A stretch of 64,000 nucleotides of DNA. Source: Bremerella sp. JC817 (GTDB lineage: Bacteria > Planctomycetota > Planctomycetia > Pirellulales > Pirellulaceae). Within the stretch, counting starts at the first letter, position 1; every line of letters begins with the position of its first letter. The notes below the pieces were generated by a model. The model was not told the origin of the DNA. It did not search any database and was given only the letters and a program-made list of their open reading frames with translations. The position numbers were made by a program, and so were the translations under genes. Positions 1 through 9,466 of the stretch are shown here, piece by piece. The DNA is taken from contig NZ_JBFEFG010000264.1 in assembly GCF_040718835.1 (NCBI RefSeq), positions 186,001-250,000 on the forward strand. Reading direction: 5' to 3'.

Positions 1-164
1 TGCTTCTTCGGGTTGTGGCAACGGACGCAGTGGTTCGACAGGATCGCTCCGACCGAGTTCTCAAACGTTTCGGCAGGCAAGGGTTCGGCAGAGGCAATCG
101 AACCGACCAACGCACACGCGAGCCAGCAAACTGCGGACAGCCATCGTGGAGAAGAGATCGACAT
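1..164 (-). CDS. N-terminal part of a secreted c-type cytochrome-domain protein (partial)
   Basis: Reads leftwards off the window edge. The 54 visible residues begin MSISSPRWLSAVCWLACA, a Sec-type signal peptide with likely cleavage after ASA, followed by a haem-binding CxxCH (CVRCH) near residue 47. A signal peptide followed at once by CxxCH is the usual start of planctomycete cytochrome proteins of the DUF1549/DUF1553 or DUF1588/DUF1592 type; the fragment cannot tell these apart. The start is the ATG at 164; no Shine-Dalgarno is seen. It diverges from the sigma-factor gene at 493, so it may be controlled together with that cluster. Confidence 0.7.
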   Translation of the reverse strand, partial: MSISSPRWLSAVCWLACALVGSIASAEPLPAETFENSVGAILSNHCVRCHNPKK

Positions 165-492
165 AAGGAGGGCTCGTCAGGGAAGCTGGGGCGACTTCGA
201 TGTCGCGGAAGCAGACGAGTGCTGCTGCGTCCAAGTTTGCCATGACGGGTAGGTCGAGAGCAAGAAAAAAAATAGGTAGGCATTCTGTCGGGGGAGAAGC
301 CGCCGAAGGGAGCGTTCCGCTGCACTAAGAAGGAGAATCTAAGGCGTAGGGAGGAGGAAACCGAAATAGGCCCACCTCTGGGGACATTTTTGAGGAGCCG
401 CGCCGCCGAGAGTTTTCGTTTTTTTCTAAAATTACAACGAGAATTGAATGAATTGAGGATGAATCGCATTGAACGACCCCAATCGGTGACCT
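165..492. other. Divergent intergenic region
   Basis: 328 bp between the leftward cytochrome gene and the rightward sigma-factor gene. It holds AT-rich stretches (around 263-275 and 415-435) and must carry promoters for both directions. I see no convincing -35/-10 pair, hairpin or repeat. Confidence 0.5.
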
Positions 493-1020
493 GTGAAAAT
501 ATCCCCTCAGAATGAGCAGTTTGTTCGGCTGTACGCCCGCGACGAAGGGCGGCTGCGGCGCTATGTCGCGTCGTTGGTCCCTTCGACAGCCGACGTGGAT
601 GATGTGTTGCAAGAGACAGCTATCGCGTTGATGCGCAAGTTCGAGCAATACGACGACGAGCAACCCTTCTTTAACTGGGCGTGCCGCTTTGCACTGTACG
701 AAGTGTTACAGCATCGCAAGCGATCGAACACGCGTCGTCGCCATTTCTCGGATGAAGTGGTGGAAGCGATCGCCGCAGAGTATCAGCAGCATCAGCAGCA
801 ATCGGAAGAACGCAAGAAGGCCCTGGCCGATTGCCTGCACAAGTTGGATTCGCAAGATCGTCGGCTCGTAGAGCTACGATATTTCAGCGAAGAAACGATC
901 GACAGTCTCGCCCAGCGAATCGGCGAACCTGCCGCGAAGTTGTATCGCTCGCTGGCACGGATTCGCTATGCGTTGGCTTTGTGCGTCCGTGAGACGATCG
1001 CTGCGGAGGCCACCTCATGA
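493..1020 (+). CDS. ECF-type RNA polymerase sigma factor
   Basis: A 175-residue protein with the two-domain layout of extracytoplasmic-function sigma factors. Region 2 lies at about residues 15-80 (DVDDVLQETAIALMRKF, then FNWACRFALYEVLQHRKR). Region 4 is at about 120-170, a helix-turn-helix around DRRLVELRYFSEETIDSLAQ. It resembles the planctomycete/verrucomicrobial sigma-70 subfamily usually encoded beside a FecR-like protein. The start is GTG; no better one lies upstream. Its stop overlaps the next start as ATGA, so the two are translationally coupled. The likely targets are this operon itself and related degradation genes (inference from context). Confidence 0.9.
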   Translation: MKISPQNEQFVRLYARDEGRLRRYVASLVPSTADVDDVLQETAIALMRKFEQYDDEQPFFNWACRFALYEVLQHRKRSNTRRRHFSDEVVEAIAAEYQQHQQQSEERKKALADCLHKLDSQDRRLVELRYFSEETIDSLAQRIGEPAAKLYRSLARIRYALALCVRETIAAEATS

Positions 1021-2693
1021 GCACGCCGATGGATCCCAAGCAGGCCCGCGAACTTTGCGATCTGATTTCGACTTTGGTCGAAGGTTCGATTACTGACGAA
1101 CAGTTCGCCCGGCTCGATCGGTGGCTGAAGGAAGACGCAGAAGCACGTCAGATTTACCTCGACTATTTGCAGTTGCATGGCGACCTGGGTGAGTTCGCGT
1201 ATATCACCTGCGAACCAGAACCGATCCAGCCCGTCGAGAAGCTGCCCCAACTTCCGGTCCATGTCCCGGTGGAGGAAAGCAGACGCCTGCCAGAGTGGAT
1301 GATCTCGCTCTCGGTCGCGCTGCTTCTGCCGTTGGCTGTCGTCGTCGGCATGATGTTGCCGCGCGGTGGCGATCCGCTGATCAGTCCCACGTCGCCAATC
1401 GCGGCCAATAGTGGCGTGACCTATCAGGTCTTTTTCGCGAACGTCGCGCATGCCAAGTTTTACGGACAGCTACCCCCGGCGATTCGTTCGCAGTTGGTTC
1501 CCTTGAAGGACTACGTGCTGCTGGAAGGAATGGTCGAACTCGAGTTCCCTCGGGGGGCTTCCACCATTATCGAAGGCCCAGCGGTCTTTCGGGTCGAATC
1601 GGATCAAAGGCTTTCGCTCGACGTCGGACGTTGTAGCGTGCATGCCCCTGCGGGAGCCGAAGGGTTCGAAATCGCCACGCCGGAGATCAACGTGGTGGAT
1701 CGCGGGACGCGCTTCTCGGTGAACGTCCTGGAAGGCAACATCACCGATGTTCAGGTGATCGAAGGGGCCGCCGACGTTTATCGTAAACCAACTAAGGATA
1801 CGACAACCACGTTGGAGCCGCAGTTCGAGCGACGCTTGAACCCGGAAGATGCCCTGCGGTTCTCGCAATCGAATCGAGCGAACCCACAGCCGTTGCCATT
1901 CGAGGCCAGCCAATACCAACGGCAACTGCCAGATCGAATCGTTTCGTACGACGGGACAACCGATGCCAAAGGTCAGGTCGATGAACTGCTGAGTATCTCG
2001 ATGCAGCGGGGCGGCAAGACGACCACAATTTCGATCGAAGACTTGATCCTATCGCGAGTGACCTGGTACCAGGCCCAAGAGAACGTTGGCTATTTGATTG
2101 GCGGTAAAGAACTGCCAGAGCTACGGGCCGACTTTGCGTCCGATCGTAGTTTGCGGACTGGTCTGATCAACATGGGTGGCAGCCCTGAACCTTTGGCTTC
2201 CGACCCGAAGATGACGATCGATGTCGACGCGAACGACTTCGGCACACCAGGCATGGCGGTGATGTTCGATCGCCCGGTCCGCAACGGACCTGGGGCCGAC
2301 ATTGTGTTCTTCGAGATTCAAACCTATTCCAATCCGATCGAAGGGGACGCGTTTCACGTCAGCCCTTTGAAGTTCACCGAGGGTCTGCGTTCGCACACGA
2401 TCACCCAGTACGACTTGACGATGGAATCGCCCGAAGCGTTGTGCGTGCAACCGACCTGGTTGTATCGCAGCGATCAGGCCCCCAAGTCATTGGAACAACT
2501 GGAGCAGTTGCCTTTCGATTCCGTCGAACAGTCGACCCGTTTTGACGCGATCGCGGTTGGTATCGATTTGTCTGATCTTGGCTACCCCGAAGGAGCATTG
2601 GTCGAAGGCCTGTTCTTTCAAGACGCCATGGACAACGAAGACGCGGTCGACCCGGTGTTCATTGCCGGTTTACCTGACGAGCCCAGCTCATAA
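1017..2693 (+). CDS. FecR-like membrane protein, probable anti-sigma factor or sensor
   Basis: 558 residues. The N-terminal ~90 residues are cytoplasmic, helical and acidic, as in anti-sigma domains. One membrane helix follows at about 95-115, then a FecR-type beta domain at about 165-257 (GFEIATPEINVVDRGTRFSV is its core). The remaining ~300 residues form an extracytoplasmic region without a motif I can name, probably beta-rich and possibly carbohydrate-sensing. The 4-bp overlap with the sigma gene supports a sigma/anti-sigma pair: the FecR part would sense something outside the membrane and release the sigma factor. The ligand is unknown. Confidence 0.8.
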   Translation: MSTPMDPKQARELCDLISTLVEGSITDEQFARLDRWLKEDAEARQIYLDYLQLHGDLGEFAYITCEPEPIQPVEKLPQLPVHVPVEESRRLPEWMISLSVALLLPLAVVVGMMLPRGGDPLISPTSPIAANSGVTYQVFFANVAHAKFYGQLPPAIRSQLVPLKDYVLLEGMVELEFPRGASTIIEGPAVFRVESDQRLSLDVGRCSVHAPAGAEGFEIATPEINVVDRGTRFSVNVLEGNITDVQVIEGAADVYRKPTKDTTTTLEPQFERRLNPEDALRFSQSNRANPQPLPFEASQYQRQLPDRIVSYDGTTDAKGQVDELLSISMQRGGKTTTISIEDLILSRVTWYQAQENVGYLIGGKELPELRADFASDRSLRTGLINMGGSPEPLASDPKMTIDVDANDFGTPGMAVMFDRPVRNGPGADIVFFEIQTYSNPIEGDAFHVSPLKFTEGLRSHTITQYDLTMESPEALCVQPTWLYRSDQAPKSLEQLEQLPFDSVEQSTRFDAIAVGIDLSDLGYPEGALVEGLFFQDAMDNEDAVDPVFIAGLPDEPSS

Positions 2694-2795
2694 GACTCCT
2701 CCGAGAATCCTAACGGAATGTGGCCAGCTTTCCGCAGTGGCACGTTCCGAATCCCGACTATTCCTCCTTATCCCTCATTCGCAGGAATCCTTTCT

Positions 2796-3731
2796 ATGAA
2801 ATCGCACTTCGTTTCGCCTCGGCGACGTGGATTCACGCTCGTCGAATTGTTGGTCGTCATCGCCATCATCGGTATCTTGATCGCGCTCCTCTTGCCGGCT
2901 GTGCAGCAAGCCCGAGAAGCGGCTCGCCGCATGCAGTGCTCGAACAATCTAAAGCAGATGGGCCTGGCGTGTCACAACTATATGGACACCCACCAAGGTT
3001 ATCTGCCGCCAGGATCGATGTATGTATTGCAGTCAGGCCAGTGGGACTCACACGGCTGGGCCGTGGCGATTCTGCCTTACATCGAACAGAACGCGTTGTA
3101 CGACGGTTACGACTTCTCGCAGGGACCGCAAGCCACCGTTCATCAGAACATCCGCCGAACGGTCGTGTCTGGATACATTTGCCCGAGCTTCCCAGGTGCC
3201 TCGAAGAACTCGTCCGGCAGTGCGTTTTCGGATGGTGCTTTGCTCACCTACCAAGGCGTGGCCGGCGTTTACTACAACAACTCGACGCTCGATCGCAACC
3301 TGCCCGGCAACGCAGGCCACGGCATGATCACCTCGAACGGTGTCTTTCGTCTGAACGGTCCGCGTCGTGCGGCCGAGCTGACTGACGGCATGAGCAACAC
3401 CGTCATGATCGGCGACTATAATCACGCCGACCGAACCGGCGTGAACAGCGGCTACCCGGGCAACGTTCGCGTCTGGATCATGGGCACGACCGATGTCGCC
3501 AAGGGGGCTCTCTACAACATGAAGATCATCTACGAAGACACGATCAATTCGCGTCGCGATCGTAACGATGGTGTGGCGTTCAATCACTTGCCTTTCGGTA
3601 GTCAGCATCCTGGCGGAGCGAATTTTGTCGCCGCCGACGGAAGTGCCCACTTCATTCCGGAAACGATCAACTTCGACGTCTACCGTGCGATCGGCACGAT
3701 CAACGGTAGCGAAGCCTTGTCGATTCCATAA
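2796..3731 (+). CDS. DUF1559 pseudopilin-like protein
   Basis: A 311-residue planctomycete DUF1559 protein. It has a type IV prepilin-like N terminus, [18 protein letters not shown], with cleavage expected after the glycine and methylation of the phenylalanine, then [20 protein letters not shown] typical of the family. The C-terminal signature SQHPGGANFVAADGSAHF (family H-x9-DG) is present. An in-frame ATG exists at 2718, but the ATG at 2796 has an AGGA 8 bases upstream and places the prepilin motif near the N terminus as expected. Function unknown; such proteins are highly multiplied in planctomycetes. Follows the FecR-like gene by about 100 bp. Confidence 0.92.
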   Translation: MKSHFVSPRRRGFTLVELLVVIAIIGILIALLLPAVQQAREAARRMQCSNNLKQMGLACHNYMDTHQGYLPPGSMYVLQSGQWDSHGWAVAILPYIEQNALYDGYDFSQGPQATVHQNIRRTVVSGYICPSFPGASKNSSGSAFSDGALLTYQGVAGVYYNNSTLDRNLPGNAGHGMITSNGVFRLNGPRRAAELTDGMSNTVMIGDYNHADRTGVNSGYPGNVRVWIMGTTDVAKGALYNMKIIYEDTINSRRDRNDGVAFNHLPFGSQHPGGANFVAADGSAHFIPETINFDVYRAIGTINGSEALSIP

Positions 3732-3805
3732 GAACATCCCACCTCCCATTCCTTGTCCTGACATTATCTCGTGGCGGAACGGTCGCCACGAGTTCGGAGT
3801 GAATC

Positions 3806-4237
3806 ATGCGTAGCCTATCCCTTGGTCTGTTGTTTGTGGCAGTCTTGATGCTGCCCGGCTGTGGCAGTAGTGGCTCTTTGGAAACAGCACCGGTAACCGG
3901 CGTCGTGAACTACAACGGTCAACCGCTGAAGTTTGGTACGGTCAGCTTTCGACCTGCGGCTGGTTCGCCTGCGACCGGCACGATTCAAAGCGATGGCACC
4001 TTCACCTTGTCGACCTACGGCAATGGCGATGGCGCGATCATCGGAATGAACGAAGTCTTGGTGACCGCGACCGATCGCGATGCGGGCACGGCTGGTGAAG
4101 TGGCCGAGAATACGGAGATGACTGCCCCGAAGATGCTGATTCCGCAGAGGTACACCAGCTTCTCGACCAGCGAACTGTCGGCCGATGTAGTGGCTGGCAA
4201 GACGAATACCTTCACGTTCAATCTAATGGACAAATAA
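3806..4237 (+). CDS. Small lipoprotein with predicted beta-sandwich fold
   Basis: 143 residues. A lipoprotein signal ends in the lipobox LMLPGCGSSG (Cys about 19), so the protein is lipid-anchored. The body (PVTGVVNYNGQPLKFGTVSF onward) has the PVTGxVxYxGxPL opening of planctomycete carboxypeptidase-regulatory/transthyretin-like domains. These small lipoproteins commonly follow a DUF1559 gene, as here and in reverse order at 52112-53404. Its biochemical role is unknown; a structural or binding role at the cell surface is an inference. Confidence 0.8.
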   Translation: MRSLSLGLLFVAVLMLPGCGSSGSLETAPVTGVVNYNGQPLKFGTVSFRPAAGSPATGTIQSDGTFTLSTYGNGDGAIIGMNEVLVTATDRDAGTAGEVAENTEMTAPKMLIPQRYTSFSTSELSADVVAGKTNTFTFNLMDK

Positions 4238-4296
4238 GTCCTTCTTCCCGCCTCGACTTTCCCACCTAACTTGCTTCCCGAATGGAAATCTTACCC

Positions 4297-7200
4297 ATGA
4301 CGTTCCTTCAGAGAATCTCGCTTGGATGTCTCGCCGGCATCTCGACCGTGTTTCCTCTTACCGTCGGCATGGTTCATAGCGAAGAACCGATCGCCTCTTG
4401 GGAATTTGGTACCGAAGAACAGTCCCCGCTCAAGTCGGTGGGAGGCGTTCATCGCGATGTCCCTGGTCCGCGTCCGCCTGCTTATCCCGACTTTGCCGAG
4501 AACAACACGGCAGTCGACTTCGATGGTAGCGGAGCTCGCTTCACCTTTGCCGATCTGGGACCTGAGAGCCCGTTCGACTTCACCAACGGTGACGAGATCA
4601 CGCTCGAAGCGTGGGTCGATGTTCGCGATCTGAAGGAAGGGGAGAATACCTACGTCATTGGCAAGGGACGTACCGGCCGGGCCGGCTTCATGCCCAACAA
4701 TCAAAACTGGGCACTACGAATGCGCCGCGTGAATGGGATGGCCTGCGTCAGCTTCCTGTTTTCGACGCCTCCGAACGGCGATGGCAAAGACCCTTGGCAT
4801 CGATACACCTCGACGACTGGCTTCATCCCGAACAGCGAGTGGCATCATGTTGCCGCAACCTATCGGTTTGGTGATCCGAAGAGCGTAGCGACGTGGATCG
4901 ATGGTCAGAAGGTGCCTGGTAAGTGGGATATGGGGGGTGCCACCGAAAAGGCCCCAGTCGTGGACGACGACGAAGTCTGGATTGGCTCTTCAATGGGTGG
5001 TGCTGCTTCGACGAGCTTCCGCGGAGGCCTCGACTCGATCGCCATTCATCGCCAGGTTCTCGACGACGCCACGCTGAAGAAGCGTTATCGACGCGTCGGC
5101 GAGGCGGTCGTGATTGGCCCGGCACCAGAAACGATGCCAGAGCTTGGCAAGTTGCCTGCCGATCAGGTCGCCGTTTCGTTCTTCGAAGACTTCCCGGCCC
5201 ACGATCGTTGGTTGATGTCGAACGAAAGCTGGCCGGAAGCTGCCCAGACCTGGAATGGCGAGGCCTTCCTGCTGAATCATCTTCCCCAGCGATACGACGC
5301 ATGGGGTATTCGCGATAGCTGGAAAGCTCCGGTCGTCGTGCGGATGGCTTCCGACGTGCAGCTTTCGCCAGGCAACCACACGCTGCTGATGCGTGCCCGC
5401 GGCCTGGCTCGCGTGTGGGTCGATGGTCAGTTGGTTGCTTCGACGAAACCTCTTTCCGGTTCGCCTGATGGGGAAGAGCCGATCACGCCGGTCTCCGAGC
5501 CCCCAGCACCGGGGCATCGTCCGAAGTGGCATCGCTGTCAGGAGGTGACGGGCGACTTTCAGGTAAAAACGATTGGCCCGGTCCGTGTTGTCGTCGAAGC
5601 GATGGCAGGCGGAAAACGCTTTCGTGTCGATCCAGGCGAACTGACTATCGCAGTCAGTAGCGACGAAGGGAAGACCTTCCAGGTGCTGCGTCCGGCAGCA
5701 TTGGCTGGCGATCCGTTGCCATTGACCAACGTAGCGGTTGAAGCGGAACTTCGCCGTGTGAAAACCTCGCTGGAACAACTCAATCGCCAGAAGCGTCACG
5801 CGGCGGCGAAGGGGCAAGATGCTTATTGGCAGAAACGTCACGAAGCCGGCCAGGCCTGGCTGGCAGAGCATCCAGCACCAGAAGTTCCGACTCCAAAGAC
5901 CCAAGTTGAAAGCCCCGTCGATGCGTTTATCGTCGCCCGTATCGAAGAAGTAAAGGCTTCGCAAGGGCAGGGGGGCACGACCGATGTCAGCTACTTCCAT
6001 AAAGAAGTGCTGCCGATTTTGAAGTCGGAGTGCATTCGCTGCCATGGCGAGAAAGACAAAGGAGGCCTCGCGCTGAACTCGCGTGAATTGGCCATGCTAG
6101 GTGGCTTCTCCGGTGAGCCCGCGATCACTCCTGGCGATCCGCATGCCAGCGAGATGATCGCACGTATGCGAAGCGAATCGGCCGAAGAACGCATGCCACC
6201 GACAGGCAAGCCGCTACCAGAAAAGAAGATTCAGATCCTCGAAAAGTGGATCACCGACGGAGCAATCTGGCCAGAGGTTCAATTGACCGAAGCCCAGACC
6301 GAACGCTCAGCCATCGTCGACGACACAACCTTCCTGCGTCGTGCTTATCTTGATACGGTCGGTGTTCCGCCAACTGCGGAAGAAGTTCAGAAGTTCCTCA
6401 GTGATTCGTCGCCGGACAAGCGTTCGCAGTGGATCGATCGCCTGCTGGACGATCCTCGCTGGGCCGATCATTGGGTCAGCTATTGGCAAGATCTGCTGGC
6501 GGAAAACCCGACGATGATCAACGCGACGTTGAACGCAACGGGACCATTTCGCTGGTTTCTTTACGATTCGCTTCGCGACGACAAATCGCTCGATCGCATG
6601 GTGACGGAACTGATCATGTTGCGAGGCAGCTCGGCCGACGGTGGTAGTGCCGGCTTCGGTCAGGCCGCCCAGAACGACTCGCCGTTTGCCGCCAAGGGGC
6701 ATGTGGTTGCCAGTGCGTTCCTTGGTTTGGAAATGCAATGTGCTCGATGCCATGACTCGCCCTACCATTCGACGACGCAAAAGGACCTGTACTCGCTGGC
6801 CGCGATGTTCTCGCGGAAATCAGTGACGGTTCCGAAGTCGAGTACCGTTCCGCCAGGCTTCTTTGAAAGCAAGCAGCGTGAGTCGTTGATTCAGGTAACG
6901 TTGAAGCCGGGCGAGAGCGTCACGCCGACTTGGCCATTCGCCAAAGTCACCGGGGCGGCCGACGACCAAGCACTTCAGTCGTTGATGCAGAACGGTTCTG
7001 ATTCTCGCGAGAAGCTGGCAACACTGATCACCGCGCCGCAGAACGAACGCTTCGCGAAGGTGATGGCGAATCGCATCTGGCGCCGACTGATCGGAGCTGG
7101 GATTGTCGAACCTCCACACGACTGGGAAGGCAACTTGCCGAGCCATCCGGAACTGTTGGAATGGTTGGCGAAGGAACTAGTGGCCAGCAACTACGACGTG

Positions 7201-8031
7201 AAGCATTTGACCCGTGTGATTATGAACTCGGAGCTATACCAGCAAGAGGCGATCGGTCACAACCTAGATGCCGAACCAGGACAGCGATTGTTCAACGCTC
7301 CGGAACGTCGTCGCATGACAGCCGAGCAGATCGTCGATTCGTTCTACGAGGCAGCCGGTTGCCAGATGGATGTCGAGCAAATGACGCTCGACCCAGATGG
7401 TCGCCGCGCGGCGAGCAGTCGTAACACGTTCGGCACGCCTTATCGCAGTTGGATGTTCGTCAGTCTTTCCAACGAACGAGATCGACCAAGTCTGACGTTC
7501 CCGCACGCGGCGATGGTGACCGAAGTGCTAACTGCCTTTGGCTGGTCGGCTGATCGTCAGGCGCCGAAGACCGATCGCGAAACCGATCCGAATATTCGTC
7601 AGCCCGCCGTGATGGCCAACAGCAATCTGGCAATCACCTTGACGAAGGCGGCTTATCAATCAGAACTGGCCGACTTGGCCGTGAACGCAAAGTCGCCTGA
7701 CCAGTTGACAGATACGATCTACCTGCGTTTTTTGAGTCGCTATCCGACCGACGACGAGCGTCAACTGTTTCACGATCGTCTAGCGGAAGGCTTCGATAGT
7801 CGTTTGCTGCCGAAAGATCAGGTGAAAACGCCAGAGCCGCTGCCGCGTCTGCCGCAAGTGACCTGGTCGAATCACCTTCGATCGGAAGCCAATACGATTC
7901 AGCAGCAACATGCCGACCGTGTTCGTCAGGGACCACCTGCCGATCCACGGCTCGAGCCGAAGTGGCGAACTCGCTACGAAGATTTTGTTTGGAGCGTGGC
8001 GAACCTGCGCGAGTTTGTGTGGATGCCTTAG
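4297..8031 (+). CDS. LamG / cytochrome c / DUF1549-DUF1553 (PSD1) protein
   Basis: A 1244-residue secreted protein. A signal peptide (about 1-28) is followed by a LamG/concanavalin-like domain (about 70-260, with EITLEAWVDV and SEWHHVAATY), a linker with coiled-coil-like Gln/Arg/Lys-rich sequence near 490-520, and a planctomycete cytochrome c domain with CIRCH near 579 and GGLALNS after it. DUF1549 comes next (about 665-860, FLRRAYLDTVGVPPTAEEV) and holds a second CxxCH (CARCH near 814), then DUF1553 (about 900-1170). The start at 4297 is preferred over the in-frame ATG at 4282 because it opens directly into the signal peptide. Pairing with the DUF1501 gene downstream is typical. Function is unproven; oxidative or sugar-binding roles are suggested by domains only. 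Confidence 0.92.
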   Translation: MTFLQRISLGCLAGISTVFPLTVGMVHSEEPIASWEFGTEEQSPLKSVGGVHRDVPGPRPPAYPDFAENNTAVDFDGSGARFTFADLGPESPFDFTNGDEITLEAWVDVRDLKEGENTYVIGKGRTGRAGFMPNNQNWALRMRRVNGMACVSFLFSTPPNGDGKDPWHRYTSTTGFIPNSEWHHVAATYRFGDPKSVATWIDGQKVPGKWDMGGATEKAPVVDDDEVWIGSSMGGAASTSFRGGLDSIAIHRQVLDDATLKKRYRRVGEAVVIGPAPETMPELGKLPADQVAVSFFEDFPAHDRWLMSNESWPEAAQTWNGEAFLLNHLPQRYDAWGIRDSWKAPVVVRMASDVQLSPGNHTLLMRARGLARVWVDGQLVASTKPLSGSPDGEEPITPVSEPPAPGHRPKWHRCQEVTGDFQVKTIGPVRVVVEAMAGGKRFRVDPGELTIAVSSDEGKTFQVLRPAALAGDPLPLTNVAVEAELRRVKTSLEQLNRQKRHAAAKGQDAYWQKRHEAGQAWLAEHPAPEVPTPKTQVESPVDAFIVARIEEVKASQGQGGTTDVSYFHKEVLPILKSECIRCHGEKDKGGLALNSRELAMLGGFSGEPAITPGDPHASEMIARMRSESAEERMPPTGKPLPEKKIQILEKWITDGAIWPEVQLTEAQTERSAIVDDTTFLRRAYLDTVGVPPTAEEVQKFLSDSSPDKRSQWIDRLLDDPRWADHWVSYWQDLLAENPTMINATLNATGPFRWFLYDSLRDDKSLDRMVTELIMLRGSSADGGSAGFGQAAQNDSPFAAKGHVVASAFLGLEMQCARCHDSPYHSTTQKDLYSLAAMFSRKSVTVPKSSTVPPGFFESKQRESLIQVTLKPGESVTPTWPFAKVTGAADDQALQSLMQNGSDSREKLATLITAPQNERFAKVMANRIWRRLIGAGIVEPPHDWEGNLPSHPELLEWLAKELVASNYDVKHLTRVIMNSELYQQEAIGHNLDAEPGQRLFNAPERRRMTAEQIVDSFYEAAGCQMDVEQMTLDPDGRRAASSRNTFGTPYRSWMFVSLSNERDRPSLTFPHAAMVTEVLTAFGWSADRQAPKTDRETDPNIRQPAVMANSNLAITLTKAAYQSELADLAVNAKSPDQLTDTIYLRFLSRYPTDDERQLFHDRLAEGFDSRLLPKDQVKTPEPLPRLPQVTWSNHLRSEANTIQQQHADRVRQGPPADPRLEPKWRTRYEDFVWSVANLREFVWMP

Positions 8032-8096
8032 TTCGCTAAGCCATCTGCCGCATCGTTTCATTTCAAGCCAAAACGCAAAGCACAGGATCGAATCCT

Positions 8097-9386
8097 ATGA
8101 ATCCAAATCATTCCTTAAATCGACGTAACTTCCTTGCCGGCAGCGCCGCGATGGCCGGCATGGCGGCCACACCACTGTTTGCGGAATCGAACGCTCCACT
8201 GATCCAAGGTCAGGCCGAGCATGTCATCTCCATTTGGTTGGGCGGTGGCATGGGGCAGATCGATACCTTCGATCCGAAACGGAAAGGGGACCCCGCCAAG
8301 AAGGTCGCTGGCTCGTACTACGATTCGATCCCGACGGCAGTCGACGGGGTTCAGGTCTGCGAGTTCTTGCCGAAGATGGCCGGCATCATGGACCGTGTCA
8401 CGGCCGTGCGAACGGTCCATCATTCGGTGATTGATGAACACGCCGCTGCCACCAACTGGATGCATGTCGGTCGCCCGGTGAGTGGTACCGTCGTCTACCC
8501 TTCGTTGGGATCGATCATCGCTCACGAACGAGGCGCCGCTTCCGAGTCCGCGCCTCCTTACGTGTTAATCGGTTACCCGAACAGCTCGCGCGGCCCAGGC
8601 TTTCTCGGGGCTCAGCACAGTTATCTTTATCTCACCGAAACAGGTCGTGGCCCCGCTGGGCTTTCGCGACCCGATGCGATCTTGCCAGAGCGTCAGGCTC
8701 GTCGCGATCAGTATCTGACCGAGCTGCGTGCTGTCCAGCCGGAAGCACACGACAAGCGTCTGGCAGATTACGAAGCAGCCGCTCGTTTGAGTATGCGACT
8801 GAGCGGGCCAGATTTCATGCGAAGCTTCGAGCTCGACAACGAGCCTGCGGAACTGCGTGAGGCTTACGGCGGTGAGTTCGGTCAGCGATGTTTGCTTTCG
8901 CGACGTTTGGTGGAACGAGGCGTTCGTTTCATCGAGGTTTCGCACAACTTGAACTTCCTGAACGGTGCTGGCTGGGATGTCCACAATCGCGGCATCCTCG
9001 ATCAGCACAAGCTGATTGCCGAGATGGACGACGCTGTATCGGCGTTGATCTTGGACCTGGAAGCGAAGAAGCTGCTCGACAAGACGCTGGTCGTCATTAC
9101 GACCGAGTTCGGTCGGCCTCCGCAGTTCGATGGTGGCGGCGGCCGTGGTCACCAGGGCTCGGCCTTTACGTGCGTGCTGGCCGGCGGCGGCTTGAAGCAC
9201 TGTGGTGCCTATGGCGAAACGAACGAGTTGTCGCAGAAGATTGTTTCCAGCCCGGTGTCGGTGCCTGACTTCTTTGCGACGATCCATGCATCGCTGGGGA
9301 TCGACTACACGAAGTCGCTGTACGACGGCGACCGTCCAGTTCCGGTGACCGATGGTGGGCAACCGATCGCCGCTTTGTTCGGTTAA
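8097..9386 (+). CDS. DUF1501 family protein, probable Tat substrate
   Basis: 429 residues. The N terminus [20 protein letters not shown] is a twin-arginine-type signal, so export in folded form is likely. The body matches the DUF1501 family, which is related to the alkaline phosphatase/sulfatase superfamily: a metal-site-like stretch [16 protein letters not shown] near residue 42, and [20 protein letters not shown] near 336 with the family's terminal Asp/His-rich metal ligands. It lies 65 bp after the PSD1 gene, the standard partner order in planctomycetes. Substrate unknown. Confidence 0.92.
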   Translation: MNPNHSLNRRNFLAGSAAMAGMAATPLFAESNAPLIQGQAEHVISIWLGGGMGQIDTFDPKRKGDPAKKVAGSYYDSIPTAVDGVQVCEFLPKMAGIMDRVTAVRTVHHSVIDEHAAATNWMHVGRPVSGTVVYPSLGSIIAHERGAASESAPPYVLIGYPNSSRGPGFLGAQHSYLYLTETGRGPAGLSRPDAILPERQARRDQYLTELRAVQPEAHDKRLADYEAAARLSMRLSGPDFMRSFELDNEPAELREAYGGEFGQRCLLSRRLVERGVRFIEVSHNLNFLNGAGWDVHNRGILDQHKLIAEMDDAVSALILDLEAKKLLDKTLVVITTEFGRPPQFDGGGGRGHQGSAFTCVLAGGGLKHCGAYGETNELSQKIVSSPVSVPDFFATIHASLGIDYTKSLYDGDRPVPVTDGGQPIAALFG

Positions 9387-9428
9387 AAGAGGCGGATCTC
9401 GAATTCGTCTCGATCCGCGATTAAACTA

Positions 9429-9464
9429 GGGGCTCCACATTCCTACCTGTTTCGATGGAGCCCC
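9429..9464 (+). promoter_or_regulatory. Hairpin ending two bases before the SGNH start codon
   Basis: GGGGCTCCA (9429-9437) and TGGAGCCCC (9456-9464) form a perfect 9-bp GC-rich stem with an 18-base loop. The ATG of the next gene lies at 9467. There is no T-run, so it is a poor terminator. It occupies the place of the ribosome binding site, which suggests control of translation or of mRNA ends. Confidence 0.55.
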
Positions 9465-9466
9465 CC

